Below are positions 26,090 to 35,019 of a stretch of 64,000 nucleotides of DNA, piece after piece (within the stretch, counting starts at the first letter, position 1; each line of letters opens with the position of its first letter). Origin of the DNA: Aestuariimicrobium kwangyangense DSM 21549 (GTDB lineage Bacteria; Actinomycetota; Actinomycetes; Propionibacteriales; Propionibacteriaceae). The position numbers and the translations under genes were made by a program. The stretch spans positions 186,001 to 250,000 of the forward strand of contig NZ_ATXE01000004.1 of the NCBI RefSeq assembly GCF_000421525.1, given 5' to 3'. Under the pieces are notes generated by a model that saw nothing but the letters and a program-made list of their open reading frames with translations, ran no database searches and was not told where the DNA came from.

Positions 26090-27085
26090 ATGACCATCGT
26101 TCACGTCCTCGCCGGCCCCGATGCCGGTCTCGTCTGGCACCACGGCAGCCCCGTCGCCGAACAGCGCGCCCTCGAAGCGGGCACCGGTGTCGTCGACTGG
26201 TCGCCGAGCCCCGGCGTCGGGCGGGGTGTCCTGACGGTCACCGGGCCTGACCGGCTGACCTGGCTGCACTCGCTGACCACCCAGCACCTCGAAGGCCTGG
26301 GCGCGGGCGAGCCGTTCACCGCGCTGGTGCTGTCACCCACCGGGCACATCGAGCACGTGCTGCACGGGGTGGACGACGGTGGGACGGTCTGGGCCTGGAC
26401 CGAGCCCGGCCGGGTGGCCGACCTGGTCTCCTGGCTCGACCGGATGCGGTTCATGACCCGCGTCGAGGTCGCCGACCGTTCCGACGAGGTCGGCCTGGTC
26501 TGGGTGGGCGATGGGGTCGACACCCCAGGGGACGCGAAGCCGCTGGCAATCCGCCGCTCCCCGCTGGGCGGCCGTGAACTGTTCTGGCCCCGCGAGGCCC
26601 CCTTGCCCGAAGGCGTGCCCGTGGGCGTGTGGGCCGCGGAGGCGATCCGCATCGCAGCCGGACAGCCCCGCATCGGCGTCGACACCGATCACCGCACCAT
26701 CCCCAATGAGATCGGGCTGCTCGGCACCCACCTCGACAAGGGGTGCTACCGAGGGCAGGAGACGGTGGCCCGGGTCCACACCCTCGGACGACCGCCACGC
26801 CGGCTGGTGCAGCTGATGCTCGACGGATCGGTCGACGCGCTTCCCGAGACCGGGTCACCCGTGAGGGCCGACGGTCGTGAGGTGGGGTTCGTGGGTTCGT
26901 CCTCCCGGCACCACGAACTGGGCCCGATCGCCCTCGCCCTGGTGAAGCGGAACCTGCCGGTCGAGGCGACCGTCGTGGTCACGGGCGTGGGCACCGACGA
27001 CCAGCCCGGTAGCGACATCACCGCTGCCCAGGAGCCCCTGGTCGACCCCGAGGTGGGTCTGCACGTTCGTCCTCGTCTGGGCTGA
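26090..27085 (+). CDS. ygfZ: Folate-binding YgfZ family protein
   Basis: A 331-residue GcvT-like protein that aids iron-sulfur cluster handling in a folate-dependent way. The signature K-G-C-Y-x-G-Q-E is intact as KGCYRGQETVAR near residue 220, preceded by IPNEIGLLGTHLD. The ATG at 26090 is the right one; the upstream frame overlaps the nitrobindin-like gene. The 3' end runs over the convergent GNAT gene by 68 nt. Its neighbourhood with a FABP-family gene is a common actinobacterial order (from memory). Confidence 0.92.
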   Translation: MTIVHVLAGPDAGLVWHHGSPVAEQRALEAGTGVVDWSPSPGVGRGVLTVTGPDRLTWLHSLTTQHLEGLGAGEPFTALVLSPTGHIEHVLHGVDDGGTVWAWTEPGRVADLVSWLDRMRFMTRVEVADRSDEVGLVWVGDGVDTPGDAKPLAIRRSPLGGRELFWPREAPLPEGVPVGVWAAEAIRIAAGQPRIGVDTDHRTIPNEIGLLGTHLDKGCYRGQETVARVHTLGRPPRRLVQLMLDGSVDALPETGSPVRADGREVGFVGSSSRHHELGPIALALVKRNLPVEATVVVTGVGTDDQPGSDITAAQEPLVDPEVGLHVRPRLG

Positions 27086-27629
27086 GGGACCCCGTCCCAC
27101 CGACATCCTGGGTCGCACCCACACCCTGGGTCGCGCCCACACTCTTGGTCATCTGAGTGCACCAGGTCACGTAGCGGGTGCCGTCGTCCTGGGGCCAGCC
27201 GTCGAGCACCAGGCCCGAGTCGACGTAGCCGAGACGTGAGTACAACGCCCGGGCCCGTGGGTTGTCCCACTCCACGCCGAGACCGGCGTGGTCTCGGCCT
27301 CGCTCCACGATGCGGTGCTCGAGGGCCCCGATCAGGGCGGTGCCCACACCCAGGGACTGCCAGCGGGCGTCCACCGAGAGCATCCACAACTCACTGGGCA
27401 GTTTGCGATGGTCGACGGCCCCGCAAGCCACGAGCTGACCGGTCGGCAACTCCCCCACCAGCACGTCCACCTCGCCGGCCCAGGCCAGGTCGAGGGCCTC
27501 ACCGATGGCCGCCAGGTGCACCTCACCACCCGACCACCCGAGCCGCTGCGGGTCGACGTCGTCGCGTTGCAGGTCGCGGAACGTGATCGGCACCTGCAGC
27601 ACCACCGTGCGCTCCAGTCCCGTGTCCAT
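27018..27629 (-). CDS. GNAT family N-acetyltransferase
   Basis: A 203-residue protein with the GNAT fold: [20 protein letters not shown] near residue 95 holds the acetyl-CoA loop, and [13 protein letters not shown] the C-terminal core. The substrate is unknown. The ATG at 27629 gives a 27-nt divergent gap to dtd. After the domain the tail has a VGATQ repeat ([15 protein letters not shown]) from an 18-20-nt DNA duplication, and the last 22 codons overlap the end of ygfZ on the other strand. The tail may be non-conserved extension. Confidence 0.82.
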   Translation of the reverse strand: MDTGLERTVVLQVPITFRDLQRDDVDPQRLGWSGGEVHLAAIGEALDLAWAGEVDVLVGELPTGQLVACGAVDHRKLPSELWMLSVDARWQSLGVGTALIGALEHRIVERGRDHAGLGVEWDNPRARALYSRLGYVDSGLVLDGWPQDDGTRYVTWCTQMTKSVGATQGVGATQDVGGTGSLSPDEDERADPPRGRPGAPGQR

Positions 27630-27656
27630 GCGAGCCAGTGTGGCAGCCTGAGCCCC

Positions 27657-28121
27657 ATGCGTGTCGTGCTGCAGCGAGCCACCCGGGCCCAGGTCACCGT
27701 CGACGGCGAGGTGGTCGGACGACTGTCGTGCCCCGGTCTGGTGGCCCTGGTCGGCATCACCCACGCCGACAGCCGCGAGACGGCGGTGAGGATGGCCGCC
27801 AAGACGTGGGGCCTGCGCATCCTGGAGGCACCAACGGGCGGCGACACCGTCCAAGCGGAGTGCAGTGCCTCCGACCTGCACGCGCCGATCCTGGTGATCA
27901 GCCAGTTCACCCTGTACGCCGACGTGCGCAAGGGCCGTCGCCCCTCATGGAGTGCCGCGGCACCGGGCCCCGTCTCCGAGCCCCTCGTCGAGGCCTACGT
28001 GCAGGCCCTGACCGATCTCGGCGCGCGGGTCGAGACGGGCCGGTTCGGTGCCCAGATGCAGGTCGAACTCGTCAACGACGGTCCGGTCACCATCATCCTG
28101 GACAGCGAGTCCTGGGGCTGA
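27657..28121 (+). CDS. dtd: D-aminoacyl-tRNA deacylase
   Basis: Dtd (154 residues) hydrolyses D-amino acids and glycine mischarged on tRNA, protecting translation. Both family motifs are present: [18 protein letters not shown] (active-site SQxTLY, near residue 81) and [11 protein letters not shown] near the C-terminus (Gly-cisPro motif GPVT). The start MRVVLQR is the usual one, so the ATG at 27657 is secure; length is standard. Confidence 0.97.
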   Translation: MRVVLQRATRAQVTVDGEVVGRLSCPGLVALVGITHADSRETAVRMAAKTWGLRILEAPTGGDTVQAECSASDLHAPILVISQFTLYADVRKGRRPSWSAAAPGPVSEPLVEAYVQALTDLGARVETGRFGAQMQVELVNDGPVTIILDSESWG

Positions 28122-28155
28122 TGCAGAGCCGGAGGAGCGCTGCGCCCCGCCCGCG

Positions 28156-29244
28156 TCAGACCTTGGTCTGGAACGAGACCGACGACAACAGAACGGCGTC
28201 GCGGGTCGCCTCCCCCACCCGTCCGGGGCGGGTCGAGGCCTCGATCGTCAGGGTGACCCGACCGGTCAGGGTGGTGGGCGGAATGAGCACCTGCTGCACC
28301 GACGGGTTGTTGTCCGAGAGGCTCTGCACGAACCAGGAGCCGTCGGCCATCGTCCACCTCACCCTGGTGACCTTGCGGTACTGGTCGTACAGCTGGTCCT
28401 TGCCCGCGGTCTTGACGTAGCCGTTCTGCAGCCCGACCCCGACCAGCACTGACCCGTTCGGGAAGGTGAAGGTCAGTGACTGGCCCAGACCGTCGCCGTT
28501 GCACCGCCAGGCCGTGTCAGGGTTGTCGTCCAGCACCGCTGCTGCCGGGTAGGTCACCCGCCGACCGTCGGCGTCGGTGGCATCGGGGGCGGTGCAGGAC
28601 GCGCTCACGGTGTCCGCCTTCAGCGGGGCCGTCGGTCCCGCCCACGGGGCGACCACCGGCGAAGCGGAGGTGCTCGGAGTGCCCGGGCGCGAACCACCCG
28701 ACGAACCACTGACCCCGGGCGAGGCCGGGTCACGCTGCTCGTCCCCCCGGATCAACTGCCCGGCGGACAACCCCACGGCCAGCGCCAGCACCACTGCGAG
28801 CAGGGTGACCCATCCCGGGTGGCGTCCGATGAACGAGGTGCGCGGTGGGTGCGCTCCGCCGACGCGGGTCTGGGCCCCGGTGTCGTGCTGGGACGCCGTC
28901 GCACCGGACGACCAGGTGGGCGCCGGGGTGGGTGGGATCGCAGGAGCGGTCGGCTCGGGAGCGGGCGGGACGACCTCAGCCCGCCCCGATGGTTGCGAGC
29001 GCGGGGCGTAGCCGGGTTTGAACTGGGTGGTGTAGCGCTCCTGGGTGAAGTCGAACTCAGCGGTGGCAGCACCGTCGTGCGGGCCGTCTGCTGGCTGACC
29101 CCCCAACCCGGGCTCCGGGTGCTGTTGGGGGGTGGCAGGACGACCCGCGCCACCGCCGGCGCCGCGCGGGGGCGCGTCGTCGGAGGGCGTGCGATCGGGG
29201 CTGGTCCGCGGGCGGAACCAGTCGTCTGGCATCTCGTCAGGCAT
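28156..29244 (-). CDS. Membrane-anchored protein with discoidin/NADase-type glycan-binding-like domain
   Basis: A 362-residue protein. Residues 1-135 are a Pro-rich, probably disordered cytoplasmic region; a single membrane helix follows (VTLLAVVLALAVGLSAGQL, near 140-160); then a Ser/Pro/Gly linker, and a C-terminal beta-sandwich of about 150 residues. That domain has VLDDNPDTAWRCNGDG and VGVGLQNGYVK, the pattern of discoidin-like domains called NADase-type glycan-binding. It would face outward and may bind surface glycan. The ATG at 29244 is backed by a minus-strand TACAGT 7 nt upstream (leaderless). A start four codons later is also possible. Confidence 0.75.
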   Translation of the reverse strand: MPDEMPDDWFRPRTSPDRTPSDDAPPRGAGGGAGRPATPQQHPEPGLGGQPADGPHDGAATAEFDFTQERYTTQFKPGYAPRSQPSGRAEVVPPAPEPTAPAIPPTPAPTWSSGATASQHDTGAQTRVGGAHPPRTSFIGRHPGWVTLLAVVLALAVGLSAGQLIRGDEQRDPASPGVSGSSGGSRPGTPSTSASPVVAPWAGPTAPLKADTVSASCTAPDATDADGRRVTYPAAAVLDDNPDTAWRCNGDGLGQSLTFTFPNGSVLVGVGLQNGYVKTAGKDQLYDQYRKVTRVRWTMADGSWFVQSLSDNNPSVQQVLIPPTTLTGRVTLTIEASTRPGRVGEATRDAVLLSSVSFQTKV

Positions 29245-29368
29245 CGTCGTCACTGTAGCCCGGCGTCCGTGACCGTCGCCCCGAGTGATGACGAGCGCGT
29301 GGACGTGGCACCATGAGACCACCCGTTCCGGCAGACCCGGGCGGGACGGCGCAGAGAAGGGAGTGCCC

Positions 29369-30016
29369 ATGGCGGATCTCGTCGTGGTCACGACCCAGTC
29401 GTCGGCCGACGGTCTGCCGCCCGCGCTCACCCTGCTGCCGCACGCGGTCGAGTTGGTCACCGATGCGGCCGACCAGCTCAGCATGATCGATGCCGACGTC
29501 GTGGTGATCGATGCTCGCTCCGAGCTCTCCCGCGCCAGGGATGCCTGCGTGGCGGTGCGCACCCGCTCGTCGATGCCGATCCTGCTGCTGGCCAGTACCC
29601 AGACCCTGTCGGTGGTGCAACCCAACTGGGGTGCCGACGACTTCGTGCTCGAGACGGCCGAGGCGGCGGAGTTCGAGGCACGCATCCGGTTGCTGACCCA
29701 GTCGCGGCGCACCTCGTCACTGATCGAGGCTGGCCCCATCCAGATCGACGAGGAGGGCTACACCGTCACGGTGGGTGGCCATTCCCTGGACCTCACCTAC
29801 ACCGAGTTCGAACTGCTCAAGTACCTGGCCGTGCACCCCGGTCGGGTGCTGACCCGTGAGCACCTGCTCAGCGAGGTGTGGGGCTACGACTACTACGGGG
29901 GTACCCGCACCGTCGACGTGCACGTGCGCCGGCTTCGGGCCAAGCTCGGCCCGGAGTACGAGGGGCACGTCACCACGGTGCGCAACGTGGGTTACCGGTT
30001 CAGCCCCGTTCGCTGA
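29369..30016 (+). CDS. glnR: GlnR-type orphan response regulator
   Basis: A 215-residue OmpR-family DNA-binding protein of GlnR type, the main nitrogen regulator in many actinobacteria, acting on genes such as glnA, amtB and nirB. The receiver-like domain is atypical: the N-terminal acidic pair is replaced by VVTTQ and the conserved Lys site by FVLET, while the Asp of VVVIDARSEL remains, as in known GlnR proteins. NWGADDFVLETAEAAEFEAR is close to GlnR. The winged helix at about 115-212 has LTYTEFELLKYLAVHPGRV and GGTRTVDVHVRRLRAKLG. No sensor kinase gene adjoins it. GAAGGGAG precedes the ATG at 29369. Confidence 0.9.
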   Translation: MADLVVVTTQSSADGLPPALTLLPHAVELVTDAADQLSMIDADVVVIDARSELSRARDACVAVRTRSSMPILLLASTQTLSVVQPNWGADDFVLETAEAAEFEARIRLLTQSRRTSSLIEAGPIQIDEEGYTVTVGGHSLDLTYTEFELLKYLAVHPGRVLTREHLLSEVWGYDYYGGTRTVDVHVRRLRAKLGPEYEGHVTTVRNVGYRFSPVR

Positions 30017-30704
30017 CGGGTTCGCCCTCCGAGGGCTTGAAGCCGCGCAGTCCGGCCAGCACCACCCCGCAGGCGCTGAGCACCAGGGCCAACCAGGTGA
30101 GCATGGTCGCCAACCCGCCCGCTGCCGGGGTCAGGGTGGCCCGCCAGCCGGCGAACGCCTCGACCAGTGCGGTCACCACCGACATCCAGCCGCCGAGCTT
30201 CGACAGCCCCAACCAGGGCGACAGGCGCGCGGAGCGCACCCCCCTCCACTCCAACCAGGCCAGCACCCACAGCCGCCACTGCAGCAGGCAGACCAACAAC
30301 ACCATGACGGCGCCGACGTTGGCCGCCGTCGACCACAGCCGGTCGGCCTGCCCGTCCACCCGGACCACCGAGGCCGCCACCATGGCGACCGCACCCAGCA
30401 GCGCCGCTCCCACCCCGATGCGGGTGATCCGCACCCGTTGCCTGGCCATGGCGGCCAGCTCGGGGTTGGGTGGTGGTGGCAGGTGGCGTGGTTGGGAACC
30501 GTGGTCGGGGCTGGCTTCCTGCGTGGTCACCTCGGGGCTGCCGTCCGGTGCCAGGGTCCGCAGCACCAGGGTGTCCTCGTCGTCGGTACGCACGGGCGGC
30601 GCGTCCACCGTCTCGTGGGTGGCCGTTGCCCTGCCGCGCAACCGCGACCAGCCGCCCGCACGCCAGCGGCGGAGGGGCCAGCGACGAGGGCCGGGGGTGC
30701 GCAT
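30000..30704 (-). CDS. Hypothetical membrane protein
   Basis: A 234-residue protein with a basic, Arg-rich N-terminus, a polar region of about 55 residues, and four hydrophobic segments (near 95-115, 125-145, 160-185 and 200-222). No family recognised. The ATG at 30704 is preferred over a GTG two codons upstream. Its end overlaps the end of glnR by 17 nt in convergent orientation. Codon use is like neighbours, so it is probably real. Confidence 0.62.
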   Translation of the reverse strand: MRTPGPRRWPLRRWRAGGWSRLRGRATATHETVDAPPVRTDDEDTLVLRTLAPDGSPEVTTQEASPDHGSQPRHLPPPPNPELAAMARQRVRITRIGVGAALLGAVAMVAASVVRVDGQADRLWSTAANVGAVMVLLVCLLQWRLWVLAWLEWRGVRSARLSPWLGLSKLGGWMSVVTALVEAFAGWRATLTPAAGGLATMLTWLALVLSACGVVLAGLRGFKPSEGEPVSERG

Positions 30705-30813
30705 GAGCACACACTAACGGCGCGATCCGACACTCGAAGCACTCTCGTCGCCGTCCGGCGACGTGCATGGTGTGATGGAGTCACGACCACCCGTGAAGCT
30801 GTCGAGGAACCCC

Positions 30814-31752
30814 ATGAGCGAAGCCCCTCCCGCGCAGGTCCGTCGCCTGCCCCACACCGACGGCGAGGCCCTGCGCCCCTGGTCCCGGGCGGTGCACGAG
30901 ATCGTCGAACGTGCGGTGCTGGTCGACGGTGTGGCGCCGGTCAACGAACTCGGACGGATGGCCCTGCACGGCAAGCGCGCGGGGGTGCACTGGCTGGCCA
31001 GTGACAGCACGGGCGGGGGCGGGGGCGGGCCGGACGACGGGGGTCACGCGGTGCTGGGCTGGGCCTGGCTCGACCCGGCCGACTCCTCGGTACAACTCGT
31101 CGTCCACCCCGACCACCGTGGGCGGGGGATAGGCACGGCGCTGGCCGAGGCGGTCGTCCGCGACGCCCACCCCCACCACTGGTGGTCGTTCGGCACCCTG
31201 CCGGCCGCCGCGGCCCTGGCCGCCCACCTCGGGCTCCACCTGGAGCGCCAGCTGTTGATCATGGTGCGCGACTTGATCGCACACCCCCAGGCCCCGCCCG
31301 AACCGCTGCCCGGTGTCGAGCTGGTCCCGTTCACCCCCGATCTCACCGCCGACCTGGTGCGCATCAACGCCGCCGCCTTCGCCCACCATCCGGAACAGGG
31401 CGCGATGACCGTTGACGACGTCGCCGCCCGGGTCGCCGAGCCGTGGTTCGACCCCGAGGGGCTGCTGTTCGCCCGGGACACCCGCACCGAGGAGTTCCTC
31501 GGGTTCCACTGGACCAAGCTCGAAGAGGTTCCCGGACGAGCCCCGGTGGGCGAGGTGTACGTGCTCGGGGTCCACCCCGACGTCCACTCCCGGGGTCTGG
31601 GTCGCCACCTGCTGGCGGCCGGCCTGGCCCACCTGCAGTCGCGTGGGGCGGAGCACGTGCACCTCTACGTCGAGGCCGACCAGACCCGGGTGGTGCAGCT
31701 GTACGACTCCGCTAGCTTTGAGGTGCACAACCGCGACAGCAGCTACGCGTGA
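30814..31752 (+). CDS. mshD: Mycothiol synthase
   Basis: MshD (312 residues) transfers acetyl from acetyl-CoA to Cys-GlcN-Ins, the last step of mycothiol synthesis. It has two GNAT repeats: the N-terminal one with [20 protein letters not shown] near residue 105, and the catalytic C-terminal one with [20 protein letters not shown] near 250 and [19 protein letters not shown]. The ATG at 30814 has GAGGA 5 nt upstream; earlier in-frame ATGs lack it. Residues 67-73 are a Gly run from a G-rich DNA stretch. The stop overlaps the ppk start (GTGA). Confidence 0.93.
   Translation: MSEAPPAQVRRLPHTDGEALRPWSRAVHEIVERAVLVDGVAPVNELGRMALHGKRAGVHWLASDSTGGGGGGPDDGGHAVLGWAWLDPADSSVQLVVHPDHRGRGIGTALAEAVVRDAHPHHWWSFGTLPAAAALAAHLGLHLERQLLIMVRDLIAHPQAPPEPLPGVELVPFTPDLTADLVRINAAAFAHHPEQGAMTVDDVAARVAEPWFDPEGLLFARDTRTEEFLGFHWTKLEEVPGRAPVGEVYVLGVHPDVHSRGLGRHLLAAGLAHLQSRGAEHVHLYVEADQTRVVQLYDSASFEVHNRDSSYA
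31011..31029 (+). other. G-quadruplex-type G-rich stretch in mshD
   Basis: Four G runs of 3, 5, 5 and 3 separated by single C bases lie on the coding strand. This is the canonical G3+N1 pattern with 1-nt loops and encodes six glycines in the linker between mshD strands. Confidence 0.5.
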
Positions 31753-33926
31753 ACAAGCGCGGGCGAGAGGTGGATGAAGTGGCCCAGTCGAGTCAGATGG
31801 CGTCCAGCCCGAGCGGGGTCGCGGCCAGGCGCGCACTCGAGGCCGTACCCGAGGGTGCGCTGCCTGCCGACCGCTACTCCGACCGCGAACTGTCGTGGCT
31901 GGCCTTCAACAACCGGGTGCTCGACCTGGCCAAGGACCAGGGCCGGGTGCCGCTGCTGGAGCGGGCCAAGTTCCTGGCCATCTTCTCGTCCAACCTCGAC
32001 GAGTTCTTCATGGTCAGGGTGGCGGGACTCAAGCGCCGCATCGCCGCAGGCGTGGCCGTGCCCTCGGTCACCGGCCAGATGCCGCGCGACCTGCACGATG
32101 CCATCCTCAACCGAGCCCAGGAACTGGTGGCCGACCAGTCGCGCACCTTCCACGAGGTGGTGCGCCCCGAACTCGCCGAGAATGGCATCGAGGTGCTGAC
32201 CTGGCCAGAGCTGGAGGCCGCCGAGAAGGACCGGATGCGAGGTCTGTTCGCCGAGCGCATCTTCCCGGTGCTCACCCCCCTGGCCGTCGACCCCTCACAC
32301 CCGTTCCCCTACATCTCGGGGCTGTCGATCAACCTGGCCGTGCAACTGCAGCACCCCCTGACAGGGGCGCACCAGTTCGCGCGCATCAAGGTGCCCTCGA
32401 TCCTCAGTCGGTTCATCAACCTCGGTGGTGGCCGCTTCCTGCCGCTGGAGGAGGTGATCAGCCGCCACCTCGACCAGTTGTTCATCGGCATGCGAGTGGT
32501 GGAGTACACGACCTTCCGGGTGACCCGCAACGAAGACCTCGAGGTCGAGGAGGACGATGCCGAGAACCTGCTGTTCGCCCTCGAGAAGGAGTTGTTGCGC
32601 CGCAAGGTGGGTCGTCCGCCGGTGCGCCTCGAGGTGCAGGACGACATCTCCGAGCGGATGCTCGACCGGCTGATCACCGAGCTCGACATCAGCGAGAAGG
32701 AGGTCTTCCGCATGCCGGCCCCGCTCGACCTGACGGGACTGTTCTCGTTGGGCGGCATCGACCGGGAAGACCTCAGCTATCCGAACTTCCTGCCCATCAC
32801 CCATCCCCACCTGGCTGAGGTCGAGACAGCGCAGCCCGCTGACATGTTCGCCGCGCTGCGGAAGCGCGACGTGCTGCTGCAGCACCCCTACGACTCGTTC
32901 GCCACCTCGGTGCAGCGGTTCATCGAGCAGGCGGCCGCCGACCCACAGGTGCTGGCGATCAAGCAGACCCTCTACCGCACCTCGGGCGACTCCCCCATCG
33001 TCGACGCCCTGATCGAGGCAGCGCTGGCCGGCAAGCAGGTGCTCGCCGTGGTCGAGATCAAGGCCCGGTTCGACGAGCAGAACAACATCGCGTGGGCACG
33101 CAAGCTCGAGAAGTACGGTGTGCACGTCGTCTACGGCATGGTCGGGTTGAAGACCCACTGCAAGTTGTCGCTGGTGGTGCGCGACGAGCAGGAGAGCCTG
33201 CGCCGCTACGCCCACATCGGCACCGGCAACTACAACCCCAAGACGGCCCGCCAGTACGAGGACATGGGGCTGCTCACCTCGAACCCGGTGGTCACCGAGG
33301 ACGTCGCCCGGCTGTTCAACCACCTCTCGGGGGTCACCCACAACACCGACTACCGCCGCCTGCTGGTGGCCCCGCACGGCGTGCGCCAAGGGTTGCTCGA
33401 ACGCATCCAGAACGAGATCGACAACCAGGAGGCCGGTCTGCCGGCCGGGATCCGGATCAAGGTCAACTCCCTGGTCGACGAGGCCATCACCGACGCCCTG
33501 TACCGGGCCTCGAACGCCGGGGTGCCGGTCGACCTGTGGGTCCGTGGCATCTGCACCATCCGTCCGGGCGTGGTGGGGCTCAGCGAGAACATGCGCGTGC
33601 GCAGCATCCTGGGTCGCTTCCTGGAGCACTCGCGACTGTTCTGGTTCGCCAACGGGGGACGACCGACCGTGGGGCTCGGGTCGTCCGATCTGATGCACCG
33701 CAACCTCGACCGGCGGGTCGAGGTGGTGGTCAGCATCACCCACCAGGCGCACATCGCCCAGATCGAACGACTCTTCGACCTCGCCTTCGCCGATGACACC
33801 GTCAGTTGGCAGTTGCACGACACCACCTGGGTCGAGCGCTCCCGCGATGACCGGGGTGAACCGTTGGTCGACATGCAGGCGCTGCTGGTGGCCGAGACGG
33901 CCAAGCGTCGCGCGTCGGCCAAGTGA
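31749..33926 (+). CDS. ppk: Polyphosphate kinase 1
   Basis: PPK1 (725 residues) reversibly polymerises the gamma-phosphate of ATP into inorganic polyphosphate. The N-terminal domain starts [38 protein letters not shown] follows; the active site has H489 in [10 protein letters not shown], matching the autophosphorylated His (435 in E. coli numbering), and a second conserved His region later. An N-terminal extension of about 35 residues precedes the domain. The GTG start overlaps the mshD stop, so translation is coupled; mutT1 follows after 7 nt. Confidence 0.97.
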   Translation: MNKRGREVDEVAQSSQMASSPSGVAARRALEAVPEGALPADRYSDRELSWLAFNNRVLDLAKDQGRVPLLERAKFLAIFSSNLDEFFMVRVAGLKRRIAAGVAVPSVTGQMPRDLHDAILNRAQELVADQSRTFHEVVRPELAENGIEVLTWPELEAAEKDRMRGLFAERIFPVLTPLAVDPSHPFPYISGLSINLAVQLQHPLTGAHQFARIKVPSILSRFINLGGGRFLPLEEVISRHLDQLFIGMRVVEYTTFRVTRNEDLEVEEDDAENLLFALEKELLRRKVGRPPVRLEVQDDISERMLDRLITELDISEKEVFRMPAPLDLTGLFSLGGIDREDLSYPNFLPITHPHLAEVETAQPADMFAALRKRDVLLQHPYDSFATSVQRFIEQAAADPQVLAIKQTLYRTSGDSPIVDALIEAALAGKQVLAVVEIKARFDEQNNIAWARKLEKYGVHVVYGMVGLKTHCKLSLVVRDEQESLRRYAHIGTGNYNPKTARQYEDMGLLTSNPVVTEDVARLFNHLSGVTHNTDYRRLLVAPHGVRQGLLERIQNEIDNQEAGLPAGIRIKVNSLVDEAITDALYRASNAGVPVDLWVRGICTIRPGVVGLSENMRVRSILGRFLEHSRLFWFANGGRPTVGLGSSDLMHRNLDRRVEVVVSITHQAHIAQIERLFDLAFADDTVSWQLHDTTWVERSRDDRGEPLVDMQALLVAETAKRRASAK

Positions 33927-33933
33927 GGCCTGG

Positions 33934-34824
33934 GTGACCAAGAAGACCAAGCTGCAGGCGGCCGGGGCCTGCGTCATCCGCGAGGGGGACGACGGGCAAC
34001 CAGAAGTGCTCGTCGTGCACCGACCGGCCTACGACGACTGGAGCCTCCCCAAGGGGAAGCCCTCCCCCGACGAGGACCTGCCGGTGACGGCCGTGCGCGA
34101 GGTGCTCGAGGAGACCGGCTGTCTGGTCGCCATCGGCGCCCCGCTGGGGCATGAGTTCTACGAGACCTCGAAGGGGCGCAAGCGGGTCACCTGGTGGGCG
34201 GGGCGCCTGCTCAGCGAGGTGCCACGACCACCCGACGCCGAGGTCGACCGGGTGGAGTGGATGAGCCTCGCGCGGGCGCGTCGCAAGCTCAGCTACCCCG
34301 ACGAGGTGAGGGTGCTGGAGCGGGCGGTGACGATGGTGCCGACCTCGGTGCTGGCGATCGTCCGGCACGGCAAGGCGATGGACCGCAAACACTGGTCGGG
34401 CGGCAAGGACTGGAAACGCCCCTTGTCCGGACGCGGACGACGGCAGGCCAAGCGGTTGGCGCCCCTGCTGCGGGCCTACGGGGTGGAACGCGCCGTCAGT
34501 TCGACGTCGACCCGTTGTGTGCAGACCTTGGAGCCCTTCACCCGCGGCGCCGGGATCGACCTCGAACTCGCCCCGGAACTGTCGGAGGAGGCCTTCGAGA
34601 CCGACCCCCTGCCCGTGCGCACCACGATGCGCGCCCTGCTTGCCGATGCGCGGTCGGTGCCCGGGCGGGCCGTCGCGGTCTGCGGACACCGACCGGTGCT
34701 GCCCGAGATGCGCGAGGCCATCTTCGCCCCCACCGAGCCGATGCTCACCGGGGAGGTCGAGGTGCTGCACGTCACCGAGGGCGGCGAGATCCTCGCCGTG
34801 GAGCAGCACAAGTCCCGCTTCTGA
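33934..34824 (+). CDS. mutT1: MutT1-type NUDIX hydrolase/histidine phosphatase fusion
   Basis: A 296-residue two-domain protein. Residues 1-140 are a NUDIX domain with a perfect box (G-x5-E-x7-REVLEETGC, starting GKPSPDE near 43). Residues 145-296 are a SixA-like histidine phosphatase with IVRHGKAM and a later CGHRP. The mycobacterial counterpart hydrolyses 8-oxo-GTP/dGTP to the diphosphate and diadenosine polyphosphates; the same role is likely here. The GTG at 33934 is used because the earlier frame overlaps ppk. Its position next to ppk matches mycobacteria. Confidence 0.93.
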   Translation: MTKKTKLQAAGACVIREGDDGQPEVLVVHRPAYDDWSLPKGKPSPDEDLPVTAVREVLEETGCLVAIGAPLGHEFYETSKGRKRVTWWAGRLLSEVPRPPDAEVDRVEWMSLARARRKLSYPDEVRVLERAVTMVPTSVLAIVRHGKAMDRKHWSGGKDWKRPLSGRGRRQAKRLAPLLRAYGVERAVSSTSTRCVQTLEPFTRGAGIDLELAPELSEEAFETDPLPVRTTMRALLADARSVPGRAVAVCGHRPVLPEMREAIFAPTEPMLTGEVEVLHVTEGGEILAVEQHKSRF

Positions 34825-34896
34825 ACCACGTGCTCACGGGCATCGCCACTGGTCAGCGCGAGATCCAACGGTGCGCTCCGCAGATGTACCGGCCCC

Positions 34897-34918
34897 GTTC
34901 ACGTTTTGTTCACGCGTT
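34897..34918 (+). promoter_or_regulatory. PHO box (PhoP-binding direct repeat) upstream of pstS
   Basis: Two adjacent 11-nt units, GTTCACGTTTT (34897-34907) and GTTCACGCGTT (34908-34918), match the actinobacterial PhoP site GTTCACC-N4. They end 27 nt before a -10 TAGCGT (34946-34951), so PhoP would cover the missing -35 and activate transcription under phosphate limitation. Confidence 0.82.
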
Positions 34919-34945
34919 GAGCGGATTCCCGTCATCCGTGCTCCC

Positions 34946-34951
34946 TAGCGT
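34946..34951 (+). promoter_or_regulatory. -10 element of the pst promoter
   Basis: TAGCGT fits TANNNT and has no recognisable -35; the PHO box takes that place. The leader to the GTG at 35020 would be about 62 nt, with AAGGA 8 nt before the start codon. Confidence 0.5.
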
Positions 34952-35019
34952 GTCGCTCGACGCTGCCGCAGGAAACCTCCCGCCGGCGCGGACCACGATC
35001 GCTAACGAAGGAATGGACT

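Noticed and set aside
29369-30016. Conventional two-component response regulator
   Set aside because: The N-terminal acidic pair and the conserved Lys of the receiver are missing and no kinase gene adjoins it; sequence fits orphan GlnR.
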